Positions 8,564 through 17,989 are shown, counted from the stretch's first letter. The stretch is 34,887 nucleotides of DNA from Bacillota bacterium (GCA_017556505.1 JAFYNS010000020.1:1-34887); one strand, 5' to 3'. Notes: a model not told the origin generated them from the sequence alone. Translations and numbers: made by a program.

Positions 8564-9229
8564 ATGGCAAAGATATGTATAAACTGCGGAGCCAAAATTG
8601 GGATATTTGAATATTCCAGTACGCTTTCGCACACAAAGGTTTCCTTCTGTGAAAAATGCAGAAAGCTTCCAGATGAACTTCTGAATGATGTCAGAATGCT
8701 CTCTGATTCAAGTAATTACAAAAAAGTCAAAGCTGAGTTTCAGTCTGCGCTGGAATCTTCCGGTTTAAACTCAGATATAAAGCAGTATCTCTGGGATGAA
8801 TTTCAGCAGATTGCAGCAAATAAAACTGAAACAAACTATACAAATTATGCCATAAAGCGTTTTGCAGCGGACTTTGAAGAAAGTTATGAAGCTGTCAGAA
8901 CTGTTGGAAAAGAACTCACCTGTGATGAAGTAATCAGTAATCCTCCTGTTATTAATACCGGAAATACAAAAGTTTCTACATTTGCGTTTGAGCAGTATTT
9001 TTTCAGGAACGGAAGTTACGCCAGTCTTACAATAACGCTGGTAAATTACAACGGTATTTCCACCGTAATATCTTGTTCTTCCGGAGGCGGTGATGGACTT
9101 CTGAATCTCAGCTGGGGTGCGGAAGAAGATTTTGTAAATGACTTTTGGATTAAGTTCAGGGATATGTATCCGCAGTTTGAAACGGAAGGAGTTCCGTTGG
9201 AATCACTGGAATATCCTGAAAAAATTTAA
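8564..9229 (+). CDS. Uncharacterised protein with N-terminal zinc ribbon; C-terminus resembles DUF6054
   Basis: I do not recognise a function for this 221-residue protein. Residues 5-32 hold two Cys pairs (CINC and CEKC) that look like a zinc ribbon. A charged helical segment follows (about 35-110). The final 80 residues form a likely beta-rich domain with FAFEQYFFRNGSYASLTITL and SSGGGDGLLNLSWGAEEDF. That pattern, including the SGG and the late WGAEE, recalls the small clostridial DUF6054 family, though this is a memory-based resemblance. No signal peptide or membrane segment is seen. Codons are AAA- and AAT-rich, unlike aspS upstream, suggesting low expression. A GGAGAG ribosome binding site precedes the ATG. 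It is the only gene in this stretch without a clear housekeeping role. Confidence 0.8.
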   Translation: MAKICINCGAKIGIFEYSSTLSHTKVSFCEKCRKLPDELLNDVRMLSDSSNYKKVKAEFQSALESSGLNSDIKQYLWDEFQQIAANKTETNYTNYAIKRFAADFEESYEAVRTVGKELTCDEVISNPPVINTGNTKVSTFAFEQYFFRNGSYASLTITLVNYNGISTVISCSSGGGDGLLNLSWGAEEDFVNDFWIKFRDMYPQFETEGVPLESLEYPEKI

Positions 9230-9260
9230 AAGTATAAATTTGCAGAAGGGGATGATTCCC

Positions 9261-9869
9261 ATGAATAGAATTAGAATAGGTGTACTGGGCGGGACTTTCG
9301 ATCCGGTACATAACGGTCACGTTACTCTGGGTGCTGCGGCAGTCAAAGAGGCGGGACTGGACAAACTGATTATTATGCCGGCACATGTGCAGCCTTTCAA
9401 AATCGGCAGGGAATTTGCTGATGACCATCACCGGCTGGAAATGTGCAGAATGGCTTTTGCTGATGTGGACAAGGCGGAAGTTTCCGATTATGAAATGGCA
9501 CATACGGATATTTCCTATACCTTTGATACGCTGGCTTATTTAAAAAAAACCATTCCGGGAAGTAAACTGTATTTTATAACCGGAACCGAGTCCGTCCTGG
9601 CAATCGAAGACTGGAGAAAAGGCAGGGATCTGCTGCAGACCTATGGCTTTATCGTAAGTGTACGGCCGGGATACAAGGAAAAAGAACTGGATGAGAGAAT
9701 CCGTTATTATGAAGGTGTTTACGGAACTGAAGTGATTCGTCTTCTTCATGAAATGCCGGATGTTTCATCCACAAGTATCAAAGCCCGACGGGATCAGGGA
9801 CTTTCCATAAGCGATTTGCTTCCTGAGTCCGTAGAAAGGTATATCAATGAACACAGCCTCTATTTGTGA
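9261..9869 (+). CDS. nadD: Nicotinate-nucleotide adenylyltransferase
   Basis: NadD joins nicotinate mononucleotide to AMP to form deamido-NAD, a late step of NAD synthesis. The nucleotidyltransferase signature GGTFDPVHNGH lies at residues 10-20, including His17 and His20. The second motif SSTSIKARR occurs near residue 170. The length is 202 residues. I chose ATG 9261 because the AGAAGGGG ribosome binding site is about ten bases upstream; ATG 9252 would sit almost on top of it. It overlaps yqeK by 23 bases, in the conserved nadD-yqeK-rsfS order. Confidence 0.95.
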   Translation: MNRIRIGVLGGTFDPVHNGHVTLGAAAVKEAGLDKLIIMPAHVQPFKIGREFADDHHRLEMCRMAFADVDKAEVSDYEMAHTDISYTFDTLAYLKKTIPGSKLYFITGTESVLAIEDWRKGRDLLQTYGFIVSVRPGYKEKELDERIRYYEGVYGTEVIRLLHEMPDVSSTSIKARRDQGLSISDLLPESVERYINEHSLYL

Positions 9870-10434
9870 ATATATTGAAAAAAACTTTTCCGAGAAGAGA
9901 AAAATTCATACGGAAGGGGTACGTCAGACGGCTATGAAGCTGGCAGAAAAGTTTGGCGAAGGAAACCATAATCTGGTTGAAAAAGCTGAACTTGCTGCAC
10001 TTTACCATGATATGTACCGCGGTGTACCGGTTGACGTATTAAACTATTATGTAAAGCATCTTGATCTGGACGAAAAACGGTATAAAGACAACGCCAATCT
10101 GGCACACGGCAAGATTGCAGCGATCGTAATTCAGAGAGATTTTGATGAAAAAGACCAGGATATCATCAATGCCGTGTCTTATCATACGACAGGCCGGCCT
10201 GAGATGTCACTTCTGGAAAAGATTATATACATTGCGGATGCGGTGGAACCAAACCGGAGCTATCCGGGGGTGCAGAATCTCAGACAGATTCTTGAAGACG
10301 ATCTGGACCGTGCAGTGCTTCAGTCTCTTACAAATACCATCAACTATGTCCGCAGCGAAAAAAAATTCCTGGATGAGGATACAGTACTTGCACAAGAGTA
10401 CTTTGAAAAGAAGATAAAAGAAAAAGGAGAATAA
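9847..10434 (+). CDS. yqeK: YqeK-family HD hydrolase, probable symmetrical Ap4A hydrolase
   Basis: YqeK proteins are HD-domain enzymes known to split diadenosine tetraphosphate into two ADP. Metal-binding residues are visible: His21 in KIHTEGV, His54-Asp55 in YHDMYR, His in AHGKIAA, and the C-terminal family signature HTTGRPEMSLLEKIIYIAD followed by EPNR. The length of 195 residues is usual. The HD step reads YHDMYRG where most relatives have a lysine soon after HD, a small deviation. It starts within nadD and ends three bases before rsfS, so translation is probably coupled. Confidence 0.92.
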   Translation: MNTASICEYIEKNFSEKRKIHTEGVRQTAMKLAEKFGEGNHNLVEKAELAALYHDMYRGVPVDVLNYYVKHLDLDEKRYKDNANLAHGKIAAIVIQRDFDEKDQDIINAVSYHTTGRPEMSLLEKIIYIADAVEPNRSYPGVQNLRQILEDDLDRAVLQSLTNTINYVRSEKKFLDEDTVLAQEYFEKKIKEKGE

Positions 10435-10437
10435 AAC

Positions 10438-10782
10438 ATGACCATCAAAGAATATGCATTGCTGGCAGGAAAGACACTTTCCGACAAAAAAGCTCAGGAT
10501 ATCGTGATCGTGGATATTCAGGGCAAGGCTACGTTTGCAGACTACTTCGTTATCTGCTCCGGCGGTTCCGAACGTCAGGTACAGAGCCTGGCTGACGACG
10601 TGGAAGATGCATTTGCCAAGGAAGGCCTGCTGGTTAAGTCCATCGAAGGACGCCAGGGTTCCGGCTGGATTTTAATGGACTTCGGCGATATCATTGTAAA
10701 CGTATTTACCAAGGAAATGAGAGAACGTTACAATATCGAAAAAGTCTGGGGCGATTGTGAATTCATCGAAGTGGAGGAATAA
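10438..10782 (+). CDS. rsfS: Ribosomal silencing factor RsfS
   Basis: RsfS binds ribosomal protein uL14 and prevents the subunits from joining when nutrients are scarce. The protein is 114 residues with the Iojap-family features [49 protein letters not shown] and [19 protein letters not shown]. It lies between yqeK and leuS, with gaps of three and seven bases, consistent with a single transcript. Confidence 0.96.
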   Translation: MTIKEYALLAGKTLSDKKAQDIVIVDIQGKATFADYFVICSGGSERQVQSLADDVEDAFAKEGLLVKSIEGRQGSGWILMDFGDIIVNVFTKEMRERYNIEKVWGDCEFIEVEE

Positions 10783-10789
10783 GCATAAA

Positions 10790-13270
10790 ATGAACGAAAG
10801 ATATAATCATAAAGAAATCGAAGCAAAATGGCAGAAATACTGGGAAGAAAACAACTGCTTCGAAACAGTAGAAGATGACAGCAAAGAAAAATACTATGTA
10901 CTGGAAATGTTCCCATACCCATCCGGCAAGCTGCACATGGGTCATGTAAGAAACTACTCCATCGGTGACATCGTGGCTCGTTTCAAGAAGATGGACGGCT
11001 ACAATGTACTGCATCCAATGGGCTGGGACTCCTTCGGTCTGCCTGCTGAAAATGCAGCAATCAAGCACGGCATTCACCCTGCTAAGTGGACTTGGGAAAA
11101 CATCGCAGAAATGCGCGAACAGCTGAAGGAACTGGGTCTGTCTTATGACTGGAACCGTGAAGTTGCAACCTGCCACGAAGACTACTATAAGTGGATGCAG
11201 TGGATCTTCATTCAGTTCTACAAGAGAGGCCTGGCTTACAAGAAGGAAAACCCTGTAAACTGGTGTCCTGACTGCCAGACTGTACTGGCTAATGAACAGG
11301 TAGTTGACGGCTGCTGCGAAAGATGTAAGGCAGTAGTAGGTAAGAAGAACCTGTCTCAGTGGTACCTGAAGATTACGGACTATGCTGACAGACTGCTGGA
11401 CAACCTGGACACTCTGGAAGGATGGCCAAACAAGGTTAAAATGATGCAGAAGAACTGGATTGGCCGTTCCTACGGTGCAGAAGTTGACTTCGGCATCAAG
11501 GATGATGACCGCAAGCTGAGAATCTTCACTACAAGATGCGATACACTCTTCGGTGTTACCTACATGGTAATGTCTCCTGAACATCCTTATGTAAACAGCC
11601 TGGTTGAAGGTACTGAATACGAAGCTGCAGTGAAGGAATACCAGGAAAAGGTTCAGAAGATGACTGACATCGAAAGAACCTCCACTGCTAACGAAAAGAC
11701 CGGTGTATTCATCGGCAGATATGCAGTAAATCCTCTGAACGGCAAGGAAGTTCCAATCTTCATTTCTGACTACGTACTGATGGGTTATGGTACCGGTGCT
11801 ATCATGGCAGTACCTGCACACGACCAGAGAGACTTCGATTTCGCAAAGACTTTCGGTCTGGAAATTATTCCTGTAGTTGATCCTCAGAATCCTGAAATTG
11901 ATCTGTATGACCTGAAGGAAGCATTCGTAGCAGAAGGTACAATGATCAACTCCGGTGAATTTAACGGTATGAACAACCGTGACGCTATCGAAAAGGTAGC
12001 AGACTACCTGAAGGAAAAGGGTATCGGTGAAAAGACTGTAAACTACAGACTGCGTGACTGGCTGATTTCCAGACAGAGATACTGGGGTACTCCAATTCCT
12101 ATGATTTACTGTGAAGAGTGCGGCTGGGTTCCTGAAAAGGAAGAAAACCTGCCGGTACTGCTGCCAACTGACGTAGAATTTACCGGTAAGGGAGAATCTC
12201 CTCTGACTACTTCCGCAACCTTCGGCGACACTGTATGTCCATGCTGCGGCAAGCCTGCAAGAAGAGAAATGGATACCATGGATACCTTCCTGGATTCTTC
12301 CTGGTACTTCCTGAGATATGCTGACCCTAAGAATGCAGAAGCTCCATTCGATCCTGCAAAGGCTGCGTACTGGTTCGGCAAGAACGGTGTAGACCAGTAC
12401 ATCGGCGGTGTAGAACATGCAATCCTGCACCTGATGTATGCAAGATTCTTCCAGATGGCTCTCTATGATATGGGCCTGGCATCCTGCGAAGAACCGTTCG
12501 AAAACCTGCTGACTCAGGGTATGGTAAACAAGGATGGCAAGAAGATGAGTAAGTCCATCGGCAACGTAGTAAGCCCTGAAGAAATCATTGAAAAGTACGG
12601 TGCGGATACTGCAAGACTTTTCATTCTGTTCGCAGCACCACCTGAAAGAGAACTTGACTGGTCCGATACCGGTGTAGAAGGATCCTATCGTTTCCTGAGC
12701 CGTGTATACAGACTGGTATACGAATTTGTTGAAAAGTACGGTTCTGTTCCTGAAACCTTCGAAGCAAAGACTGCAGCTGACAAGTCCCTGAACTACGTTC
12801 TGAACTCTACCATCAAGAAGGTAAGCGAAGACGTTGGCGGACGTTTCAGCTTCAACACTGCAATCAGCTCCATCATGGAACTGGTTAACGAAATGTACCG
12901 CTATAAGGAACTGGAAGACCTGAATGTAGGTCTGCTGGGCAAGGCGGTGAAAGAACTGATTATCATTCTGTCTCCATTCACACCGCATATCTGTGAAGAA
13001 ATGTGGGAACACATCGGACAGACTGGTTCCCTGACTACTATGGCATGGCCGGAATTTGATGAAGATGCCCTGGTAAAAGACGAAGTACTGATTGTAGTTC
13101 AGGTGAACGGTAAATTAAAAGATAAAATGATGGTTGCAAATAATGCAAGCCAGGAAGATCTGGAAAAGATAGTAATGGAAAATGAAAAAATCCAGGCATT
13201 ATTAGAAGGAAAGACAGTGGTTAAGGTAATTTCTGTACCAAACCGTCTGTTAAACATCGTAGTAAAATAA
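10790..13270 (+). CDS. leuS: Leucyl-tRNA synthetase
   Basis: This is a class I synthetase of 826 residues. The ATP-binding HIGH motif appears as HMGH at 49-52, after PYPSGKL, and KMSKS is at 585-589. The CP1 editing domain is present ([14 protein letters not shown] and [17 protein letters not shown]), so misactivated amino acids can be cleared. A zinc-type insertion has [14 protein letters not shown] with further cysteines. ATG 10790 was chosen over an in-frame start at 10757 because [15 protein letters not shown] is the family N-terminus and GGAGGA lies 11 bases upstream. Codon use is strongly AAG/CTG-biased in the body, but AAA and TTA codons cluster at both ends. Confidence 0.97.
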   Translation: MNERYNHKEIEAKWQKYWEENNCFETVEDDSKEKYYVLEMFPYPSGKLHMGHVRNYSIGDIVARFKKMDGYNVLHPMGWDSFGLPAENAAIKHGIHPAKWTWENIAEMREQLKELGLSYDWNREVATCHEDYYKWMQWIFIQFYKRGLAYKKENPVNWCPDCQTVLANEQVVDGCCERCKAVVGKKNLSQWYLKITDYADRLLDNLDTLEGWPNKVKMMQKNWIGRSYGAEVDFGIKDDDRKLRIFTTRCDTLFGVTYMVMSPEHPYVNSLVEGTEYEAAVKEYQEKVQKMTDIERTSTANEKTGVFIGRYAVNPLNGKEVPIFISDYVLMGYGTGAIMAVPAHDQRDFDFAKTFGLEIIPVVDPQNPEIDLYDLKEAFVAEGTMINSGEFNGMNNRDAIEKVADYLKEKGIGEKTVNYRLRDWLISRQRYWGTPIPMIYCEECGWVPEKEENLPVLLPTDVEFTGKGESPLTTSATFGDTVCPCCGKPARREMDTMDTFLDSSWYFLRYADPKNAEAPFDPAKAAYWFGKNGVDQYIGGVEHAILHLMYARFFQMALYDMGLASCEEPFENLLTQGMVNKDGKKMSKSIGNVVSPEEIIEKYGADTARLFILFAAPPERELDWSDTGVEGSYRFLSRVYRLVYEFVEKYGSVPETFEAKTAADKSLNYVLNSTIKKVSEDVGGRFSFNTAISSIMELVNEMYRYKELEDLNVGLLGKAVKELIIILSPFTPHICEEMWEHIGQTGSLTTMAWPEFDEDALVKDEVLIVVQVNGKLKDKMMVANNASQEDLEKIVMENEKIQALLEGKTVVKVISVPNRLLNIVVK

Positions 13271-13281
13271 GAATTTCTTAT

Positions 13282-13321
13282 CGGGCAGGAGCAGCGGGAC
13301 GTTTAAACACTGCTCCGCCCG
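13282..13321 (+). terminator. GC-rich stem-loop after leuS, terminator-like but without a T-tract
   Basis: CGGGC-A-GGAGCAG (13282-13294) pairs with CTGCTCC-GCCCG (13310-13321), giving a 12-bp stem with one bulged A and a 15-base loop. The next bases are CTTATGAAG, so there is no run of T. It may slow polymerase, protect the leuS mRNA end, or need a factor for termination. Confidence 0.5.
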
Positions 13322-13389
13322 CTTATGAAGACAACTGAACAAAATGCTTTGCTATCTTTTCATAAATACGAAAAGGACGGAAAAATTTT

Positions 13390-15072
13390 ATGAGAAGAAA
13401 ACCAATGAGACCAAGAAAGGAATCACCTTTAAAGGTCATTCCGGTAGGTGGGCTGAACGAAATCGGAAAGAATCTGACCCTGCTGGAATATCGGGATGAA
13501 ATCCTGATTATTGACTGCGGCATGTCCTTCCCGGGGGATGAAATGTACGGTATTGATATCGTCATCCCGGATTTCACTTACCTGATCAACAACCAGGATA
13601 AGATTGTCGGCATGGTGCTGACTCACGGACATGAGGACCATATCGGTGCGGTTCCTTATCTGCTCAAGTATATTAACGTACCGGTTTACGGTACTCGCCT
13701 TACTCTGGGACTGGTTGAAAACAAACTGAAAGAACACAATCTTCACGGAGATTTACGTACAATCTTTGCAGGGGACAAGGTGCAGCTTGGACACTTTAAT
13801 GTGGAAGCAATCCGGACCACACACTCTGTGGCTGATTCTATCTGCCTTGCCATCGATACGCCGGCGGGACTGGTGTTCCATTCCGGTGACTTTAAAATCG
13901 ACTATACGCCGCTGGATGGAGAGCCGATTGACCTGGCAAAACTTGCAAGTCTGGGGAAGCAGGGTGTTTCTCTGATGCTTTGTGACAGTACCAACGCGGT
14001 GCGCGGCGGATATACTTCCTCCGAGCAGGTGGTTGGACAGACCATCGAATCCATTTTCAGAAAGTGCAGTACCAGAATTATTATTGCAACATTCTCATCC
14101 AATGTACACCGTGTGCAGAAGATTATCGAAAGTGCCATCAAAGTTGGCAGAAAAGTTGCAGTTTCCGGCAGAAGCATGGAAAATGTAGTTGCGCTTGCCA
14201 TTGAACTGGGATATCTGGATATTCCGGCAGGAACTCTGGTTGACCTGAAGATGACTAAGAATATTCCGGATGATAAGCTGGTTATTATCACAACCGGAAG
14301 CCAGGGCGAACCGATGTCGGCTCTGAGCAGAATTGCAAGCGGTGAACACAGAAGTGTAAAGTTAAAACCGGGAGATACTGTTATTCTTTCTTCCACACCG
14401 ATTCCGGGTAATGAAAAGACAGTATCCAACGTTGTAAATAAGCTCTTTGAAAAGGGAGCTGAAGTAATTTATTCTGATATTGCAGACATTCACGTTTCCG
14501 GCCATGCATGTCAGGAAGAACTGAAGCTGATTCATTCTCTGATTAAGCCGAAGTACTTCATGCCGGTGCACGGTGAATATCGTCATCTGATTCAGCACGC
14601 TAAACTGGCTGAAAATCTGGGTATGGATCCGGAGAATATTTTCGTTATGGAAAATGGGGAGGTTCTTTCTCTGAACAGCAAAGGTGCTGCCAAAGAAGGA
14701 ACACGTATTCCTGCGGAAGCAATTCTGGTTGACGGTCTTGGAATCGGTGACGTAGGTAATATCGTACTCCGCGACAGAAAACTCCTGTCGGAATCCGGTC
14801 TGATTATCGTAGTTGCGGCAATCGACAGGGAAAGCCGTCTGGTTGTTTCCGGTCCGGATATCATCTCCAGAGGTTTTGTTTATGTGAGAGAAAACGAACA
14901 TCTGATTGATGAAGCCAGAAATGTGGCCATGGCGGCCCTTGAAAAATGCCAGGATAAGAATATTAAAGACTGGAACACCATGAAATCTCAGGTAAGAGAT
15001 GCTCTTAACGGTTACATCTATGAAACCACCAAGAGATCTCCGATTATCCTGCCGATTTTCCTGGAAGTATAG
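13390..15072 (+). CDS. rnj: Ribonuclease J
   Basis: RNase J is a metallo-beta-lactamase/beta-CASP nuclease with 5'-to-3' exonuclease and endonuclease activity in RNA maturation and turnover. The 560 residues carry THGHEDHIGA with His79, His81, Asp83 and His84 as zinc ligands. The beta-CASP part has FSSNVHRVQKI and SGRSMENV, and a later HVSGHACQEEL and PVHGEYRHL complete the active site. The C-terminal domain ends near ILPIFLEV. It follows the leuS hairpin by about 70 bases. A GGACGG ribosome binding site precedes the ATG. Only one J-type gene is seen in the window, so J1 and J2 cannot be distinguished. Confidence 0.96.
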   Translation: MRRKPMRPRKESPLKVIPVGGLNEIGKNLTLLEYRDEILIIDCGMSFPGDEMYGIDIVIPDFTYLINNQDKIVGMVLTHGHEDHIGAVPYLLKYINVPVYGTRLTLGLVENKLKEHNLHGDLRTIFAGDKVQLGHFNVEAIRTTHSVADSICLAIDTPAGLVFHSGDFKIDYTPLDGEPIDLAKLASLGKQGVSLMLCDSTNAVRGGYTSSEQVVGQTIESIFRKCSTRIIIATFSSNVHRVQKIIESAIKVGRKVAVSGRSMENVVALAIELGYLDIPAGTLVDLKMTKNIPDDKLVIITTGSQGEPMSALSRIASGEHRSVKLKPGDTVILSSTPIPGNEKTVSNVVNKLFEKGAEVIYSDIADIHVSGHACQEELKLIHSLIKPKYFMPVHGEYRHLIQHAKLAENLGMDPENIFVMENGEVLSLNSKGAAKEGTRIPAEAILVDGLGIGDVGNIVLRDRKLLSESGLIIVVAAIDRESRLVVSGPDIISRGFVYVRENEHLIDEARNVAMAALEKCQDKNIKDWNTMKSQVRDALNGYIYETTKRSPIILPIFLEV

Positions 15073-15089
15073 TCTTGGGAGGAAATAAG

Positions 15090-15443
15090 ATGAATGTATA
15101 TGATCAGGCTCATGGACTGGCCCAGGCAATCAAGGCCTCCGGCGAATTCAAAGAGTATGATGCTCTGAAGCAGCAGGTGGACGCAAATCCGCAGCTTTCT
15201 CAGATGATTCAGGATGTACAGCGCCAGCAGTTTGAACTGCAGGCAAAACAGATGATGGGAGAACAGGTTGACAGTGAAGCTATGGCTAAAATGCAGCAGC
15301 TGGCAGCAATTATGATGAGAGATCCGCTTGCGATGCAGTATATGCAGGCACAGATGCGTTTTTCCATCATGATGAATGACGTGTTTAAAATCATCGGAGA
15401 AGCATCCGGAATGGGTGATATGTCCGGTATGATGGGCAAGTAA
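15090..15443 (+). CDS. ylbF: YlbF/YmcA-family regulator
   Basis: This is a 117-residue helical protein of the YlbF/YmcA family. In B. subtilis these form the Y-complex (YlbF, YmcA, YaaT) that steers RNase Y and affects sporulation and competence. The family pattern is a helical stretch with LAQAIKASGEFKEYDALKQQ and later PQLSQMIQDVQRQQFELQ. The C-terminus is methionine- and glycine-rich (GMGDMSGMMGK). ATG 15090 follows GGGAGG by seven bases; a TTG at 15075 is in frame but has no support. It lies 17 bases after RNase J, so an RNA-turnover role fits the context. Confidence 0.88.
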   Translation: MNVYDQAHGLAQAIKASGEFKEYDALKQQVDANPQLSQMIQDVQRQQFELQAKQMMGEQVDSEAMAKMQQLAAIMMRDPLAMQYMQAQMRFSIMMNDVFKIIGEASGMGDMSGMMGK

Positions 15444-15457
15444 CTGAAAATAAGTAC

Positions 15458-15485
15458 TTGAAAAGTAAAAAAGTTCTGTTATACT
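15458..15485 (+). promoter_or_regulatory. Sigma-A-type promoter of efp
   Basis: A -35 box TTGAAA (15458-15463) and a -10 box TATACT (15480-15485) are separated by 16 bases in AT-rich DNA after ylbF. Transcription would start near 15492, giving a leader of about 97 bases. An overlapping TATAAT at 15485 has a poor spacing of 21 bases. Confidence 0.75.
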
Positions 15486-15517
15486 ATAATAGTTAAAGAA
15501 TAGTTAAAAGTGATTTT

Positions 15518-15539
15518 CGGAACGGGACAGTCTGTTCCG
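15518..15539 (+). other. Small hairpin in the efp leader
   Basis: CGGAAC (15518-15523) pairs with GTTCCG (15534-15539). An overlapping alternative pairs GGGACA with TGTTCC within the same stretch. It lies about 50 bases upstream of the efp start and leaves the ribosome binding site free in either fold. The function is unknown; it may simply stabilise the 5' end. Confidence 0.4.
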
Positions 15540-15588
15540 GAAGTCTGCGCGCAATGATATATTATTGACGACAGGAGAGTTAAAGAAA

Positions 15589-16149
15589 ATGATTTACGCA
15601 AGCGATTTTAGAAAAGGTATTACTTTCGAAATTAACGGTGAACCACACGTAGTTCTGGATTTCCAGCACGTAAAGCCTGGTAAGGGTGCAGCGTTCGTAA
15701 GAACCAAGTATAAGAACATTCTGTCTGGTGCTACCAGAGAAGAAGCGTTCAACCCAGATGATAAGTTCCCTAAGGCACACATCGAAACCAGAAAGATGCA
15801 GTACCTGTACAATGACGGTGAACTGTACTACTTCATGGACCCGGAAACTTACGATCAGGTTCCTCTGTCCTTCGACCTGGTAGAAGATGCTATCAAATTC
15901 ATGAGAGAAAATGACGAAGCTATGGTTAAGTTCTTCCAGGGCAAGGCATTCATCGTAGAAGCTGAAAACTTCGTAAACCTGACTGTTATCGAAACAGAAC
16001 CAGGTGTAAAGGGCAACACTGCTACTAACGTAACTAAGGCTGCAACTGTTGAAACTGGTGCAGTTGTTCAGGTTCCTATCTTCATCGAAGCTGGTGAAAA
16101 GATTCAGATCGATACCAGATCCGGCGAATACCTGGGCAGAGCTAAGTAA
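15589..16149 (+). CDS. efp: Elongation factor P
   Basis: EF-P binds stalled ribosomes and promotes peptide-bond formation at polyproline stretches. The 186-residue protein has three beta-barrel domains. The tip loop reads [14 protein letters not shown], with the modifiable lysine at position 32 as in B. subtilis. The C-terminal signature is [26 protein letters not shown] 15589 is chosen over an in-frame start at 15565, since [10 protein letters not shown] is the conserved N-terminus and an AGGAGA lies upstream. It has its own promoter and a strong terminator, so it is a single-gene unit. Codon bias is strong, as expected for an abundant protein. Confidence 0.97.
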   Translation: MIYASDFRKGITFEINGEPHVVLDFQHVKPGKGAAFVRTKYKNILSGATREEAFNPDDKFPKAHIETRKMQYLYNDGELYYFMDPETYDQVPLSFDLVEDAIKFMRENDEAMVKFFQGKAFIVEAENFVNLTVIETEPGVKGNTATNVTKAATVETGAVVQVPIFIEAGEKIQIDTRSGEYLGRAK

Positions 16150-16170
16150 TAACTGAAATTATGCTGAATT

Positions 16171-16203
16171 CAAAGGGACGTAAAAACTTGCGTCCCTTTG
16201 TTT
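16171..16203 (+). terminator. Rho-independent terminator of efp
   Basis: The perfect 10-bp stem CAAAGGGACG/CGTCCCTTTG (16171-16180 and 16191-16200) has a 10-base loop and is followed by TTTAAATG. It lies 22 bases after the efp stop and separates efp from mltG. Confidence 0.88.
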
Positions 16204-16245
16204 AAATGTAAAAGCAGCCTATACGCAGAAATCAATGGAGTTATT

Positions 16246-17307
16246 ATGGAAACAAAAGGAAATAAAAAATTAATTACGGGGATTATTGCTGTGATTGCAG
16301 TTATTCTGATTGCCGCGCTGGCAGGAGGGTATGCAATGTTCAGCTCAGGGGTAAAGGCTGTATCCGGAGAAAGTGAAGAAGTTGTCGTAACCATCGAAAA
16401 CGGAAGCGGCTACTATCAGATTATTGAAACCCTGGATCAGGCTGGCTTAATTAAGAATAAAACTATGGCCAAGGTTTACGTGAAGGTGTTTGCACCTGAC
16501 AATCTGCAGGCAAATACCTATGTTCTGAATAAGAACATGGACCTTGAAACCATGCTGAATATAATCAGTACAGGTGATTTCCAGCATTTGCTGAAAACGA
16601 AATTTACCATTATTGAAGGTGCAACCATTCCCGAAGCTGCTGCAGGTATTTCTGAAGCATTGGGGTTTGAAACATCCGAAGTACTGAAAAAATGGGCAGA
16701 TACTGCATTCCTTAAGGAACTGATTGGTGAATACTGGTTCCTGGATGAATCGATCCTGGACAGTGATATTATGTTCCCGCTGGAAGGATATCTGTATCCG
16801 GAAACCTATTTCGTAGTGGAACAGGAACCAAGTATCGAATCTATTACCCATCTTTGCCTTGACCTTATGAATGAGCGTCTGTCACCTTATAAAGAGCAGA
16901 TCAGTCAGCTTGGAATGTCCACCCATGAATTCATCACACTGGCATCTGTGGTTCAGGCGGAGAGCCTCTTTGAAGAAGACTATAAGACCATCGCAGGTGT
17001 ATTCCACAACCGTCTGGAAACCGGTATGCCGCTGCAGAGTGATATTACCGTTCTGTACGCGCTGCAGGAAAAAAGGGTGGATGTTACTTATGCGGACCTG
17101 GAAGTAGAGTCCAGATACAACACATATAAGTATGCAGGACTTCCTGTAGGTCCGGTATGCTGTGTTCAGAATGCGATTCTGGATGCATGTGCAAATTATG
17201 AAAAGCACGATTATTACTTCTTCTTCGCAACGAAGGACGGCGATGTTCTTTACAGCAAAACACTGGCTGAACACAATACAGTCGTTTCCCAGAATTTATG
17301 GTATTAA
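16246..17307 (+). CDS. mltG: Endolytic transglycosylase MltG
   Basis: MltG cleaves nascent peptidoglycan strands and is thought to set glycan length at the membrane. The 353-residue protein has a short cytoplasmic N-terminus, one membrane helix at about residues 10-32, a LysM-like region, and the YceG catalytic domain. The active-site stretch reads ASVVQAES, with Glu239 as the probable catalytic acid, followed by TIAGVFHNRL and GMPLQSDITVLYAL. ATG 16246 is preferred over an upstream in-frame ATG at 16198, which lies within the efp terminator. The ribosome binding site is ATGGAG. It is followed at nine bases by trmR, matching the B. subtilis yrrL-yrrM-yrrN/O order. Confidence 0.93.
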   Translation: METKGNKKLITGIIAVIAVILIAALAGGYAMFSSGVKAVSGESEEVVVTIENGSGYYQIIETLDQAGLIKNKTMAKVYVKVFAPDNLQANTYVLNKNMDLETMLNIISTGDFQHLLKTKFTIIEGATIPEAAAGISEALGFETSEVLKKWADTAFLKELIGEYWFLDESILDSDIMFPLEGYLYPETYFVVEQEPSIESITHLCLDLMNERLSPYKEQISQLGMSTHEFITLASVVQAESLFEEDYKTIAGVFHNRLETGMPLQSDITVLYALQEKRVDVTYADLEVESRYNTYKYAGLPVGPVCCVQNAILDACANYEKHDYYFFFATKDGDVLYSKTLAEHNTVVSQNLWY

Positions 17308-17316
17308 GGAGCTTAC

Positions 17317-17985
17317 ATGAATAAGACCAGACATATAACCAATCCGCAGGTGACCGAATACATGAACGGTTTTTATAAGGCTGCAAGTCCTGAGCTTGAT
17401 GAACTTCGCAGACAGGCTGAAACCGACGATGTACCGATTATCCTGAAGGAAACCGAAGATTATCTGAATACACTTCTTGCTATGGTTAAGCCAAAGCGGA
17501 TTCTGGAAATCGGAACTGCAGTAGGCTATTCCGCAGCATATTTTGCTGTGAAGAGCGGTGCAGCGGTTGTGACGATTGAGAAGGGCGAGGACGTTCATCT
17601 CACAGCAAAATCCAACATCGAAGAACTCGGTCTTTCCGGCCAGGTTCGTCTGTACTGCGGTGACGGCGAAGAAGAAACCTTGAAGCTGATGGAGGCCGGT
17701 GAAGAAGCCTTTGACCTGGTATTTATCGACGCAGCAAAGAGCCATTACAAACGTTTTCTGGACGCCGCACTGAAGCTGAGCCATCCGGGAACTGTAATCG
17801 TGGCAGACAACGTTCTGTTCCAGGCTAAGACAGTATCTGATGAATACGATCCATCAGGAAAGCATAAAACAAATATCCGCAGACTGCGGGAATTTATCGA
17901 ATATGTGTATGACCACCCTGCACTGGAAACCAGCCTTGCTGCATGCGGCGACGGTCTGACCATCAGTGTGGTAAAGGAGATTTAA
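17317..17985 (+). CDS. trmR: tRNA 5-hydroxyuridine methyltransferase TrmR-like
   Basis: This is a class I SAM-dependent O-methyltransferase of 222 residues. The SAM-binding motif ILEIGTAVGYSA starts at residue 62. The catalytic-metal region has FDLVFIDAAKSHY and VADNVLF, the usual features of the catechol O-methyltransferase-like family. In B. subtilis the gene at this position, yrrM/trmR, methylates 5-hydroxyuridine at tRNA position 34 to give 5-methoxyuridine. The assignment to TrmR rests mainly on the MltG and U32 peptidase neighbours. It lies four bases before trhP. Confidence 0.88.
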   Translation: MNKTRHITNPQVTEYMNGFYKAASPELDELRRQAETDDVPIILKETEDYLNTLLAMVKPKRILEIGTAVGYSAAYFAVKSGAAVVTIEKGEDVHLTAKSNIEELGLSGQVRLYCGDGEEETLKLMEAGEEAFDLVFIDAAKSHYKRFLDAALKLSHPGTVIVADNVLFQAKTVSDEYDPSGKHKTNIRRLREFIEYVYDHPALETSLAACGDGLTISVVKEI

Positions 17986-17989
17986 TACA

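Noticed and set aside
15564-15576. The 13-mer ATTGACGACAGGA occurs before efp and again before nusB (26377-26389)
   Set aside because: Several 13-base repeats are expected by chance in 35 kb, and part of it is simply the ribosome binding site region.
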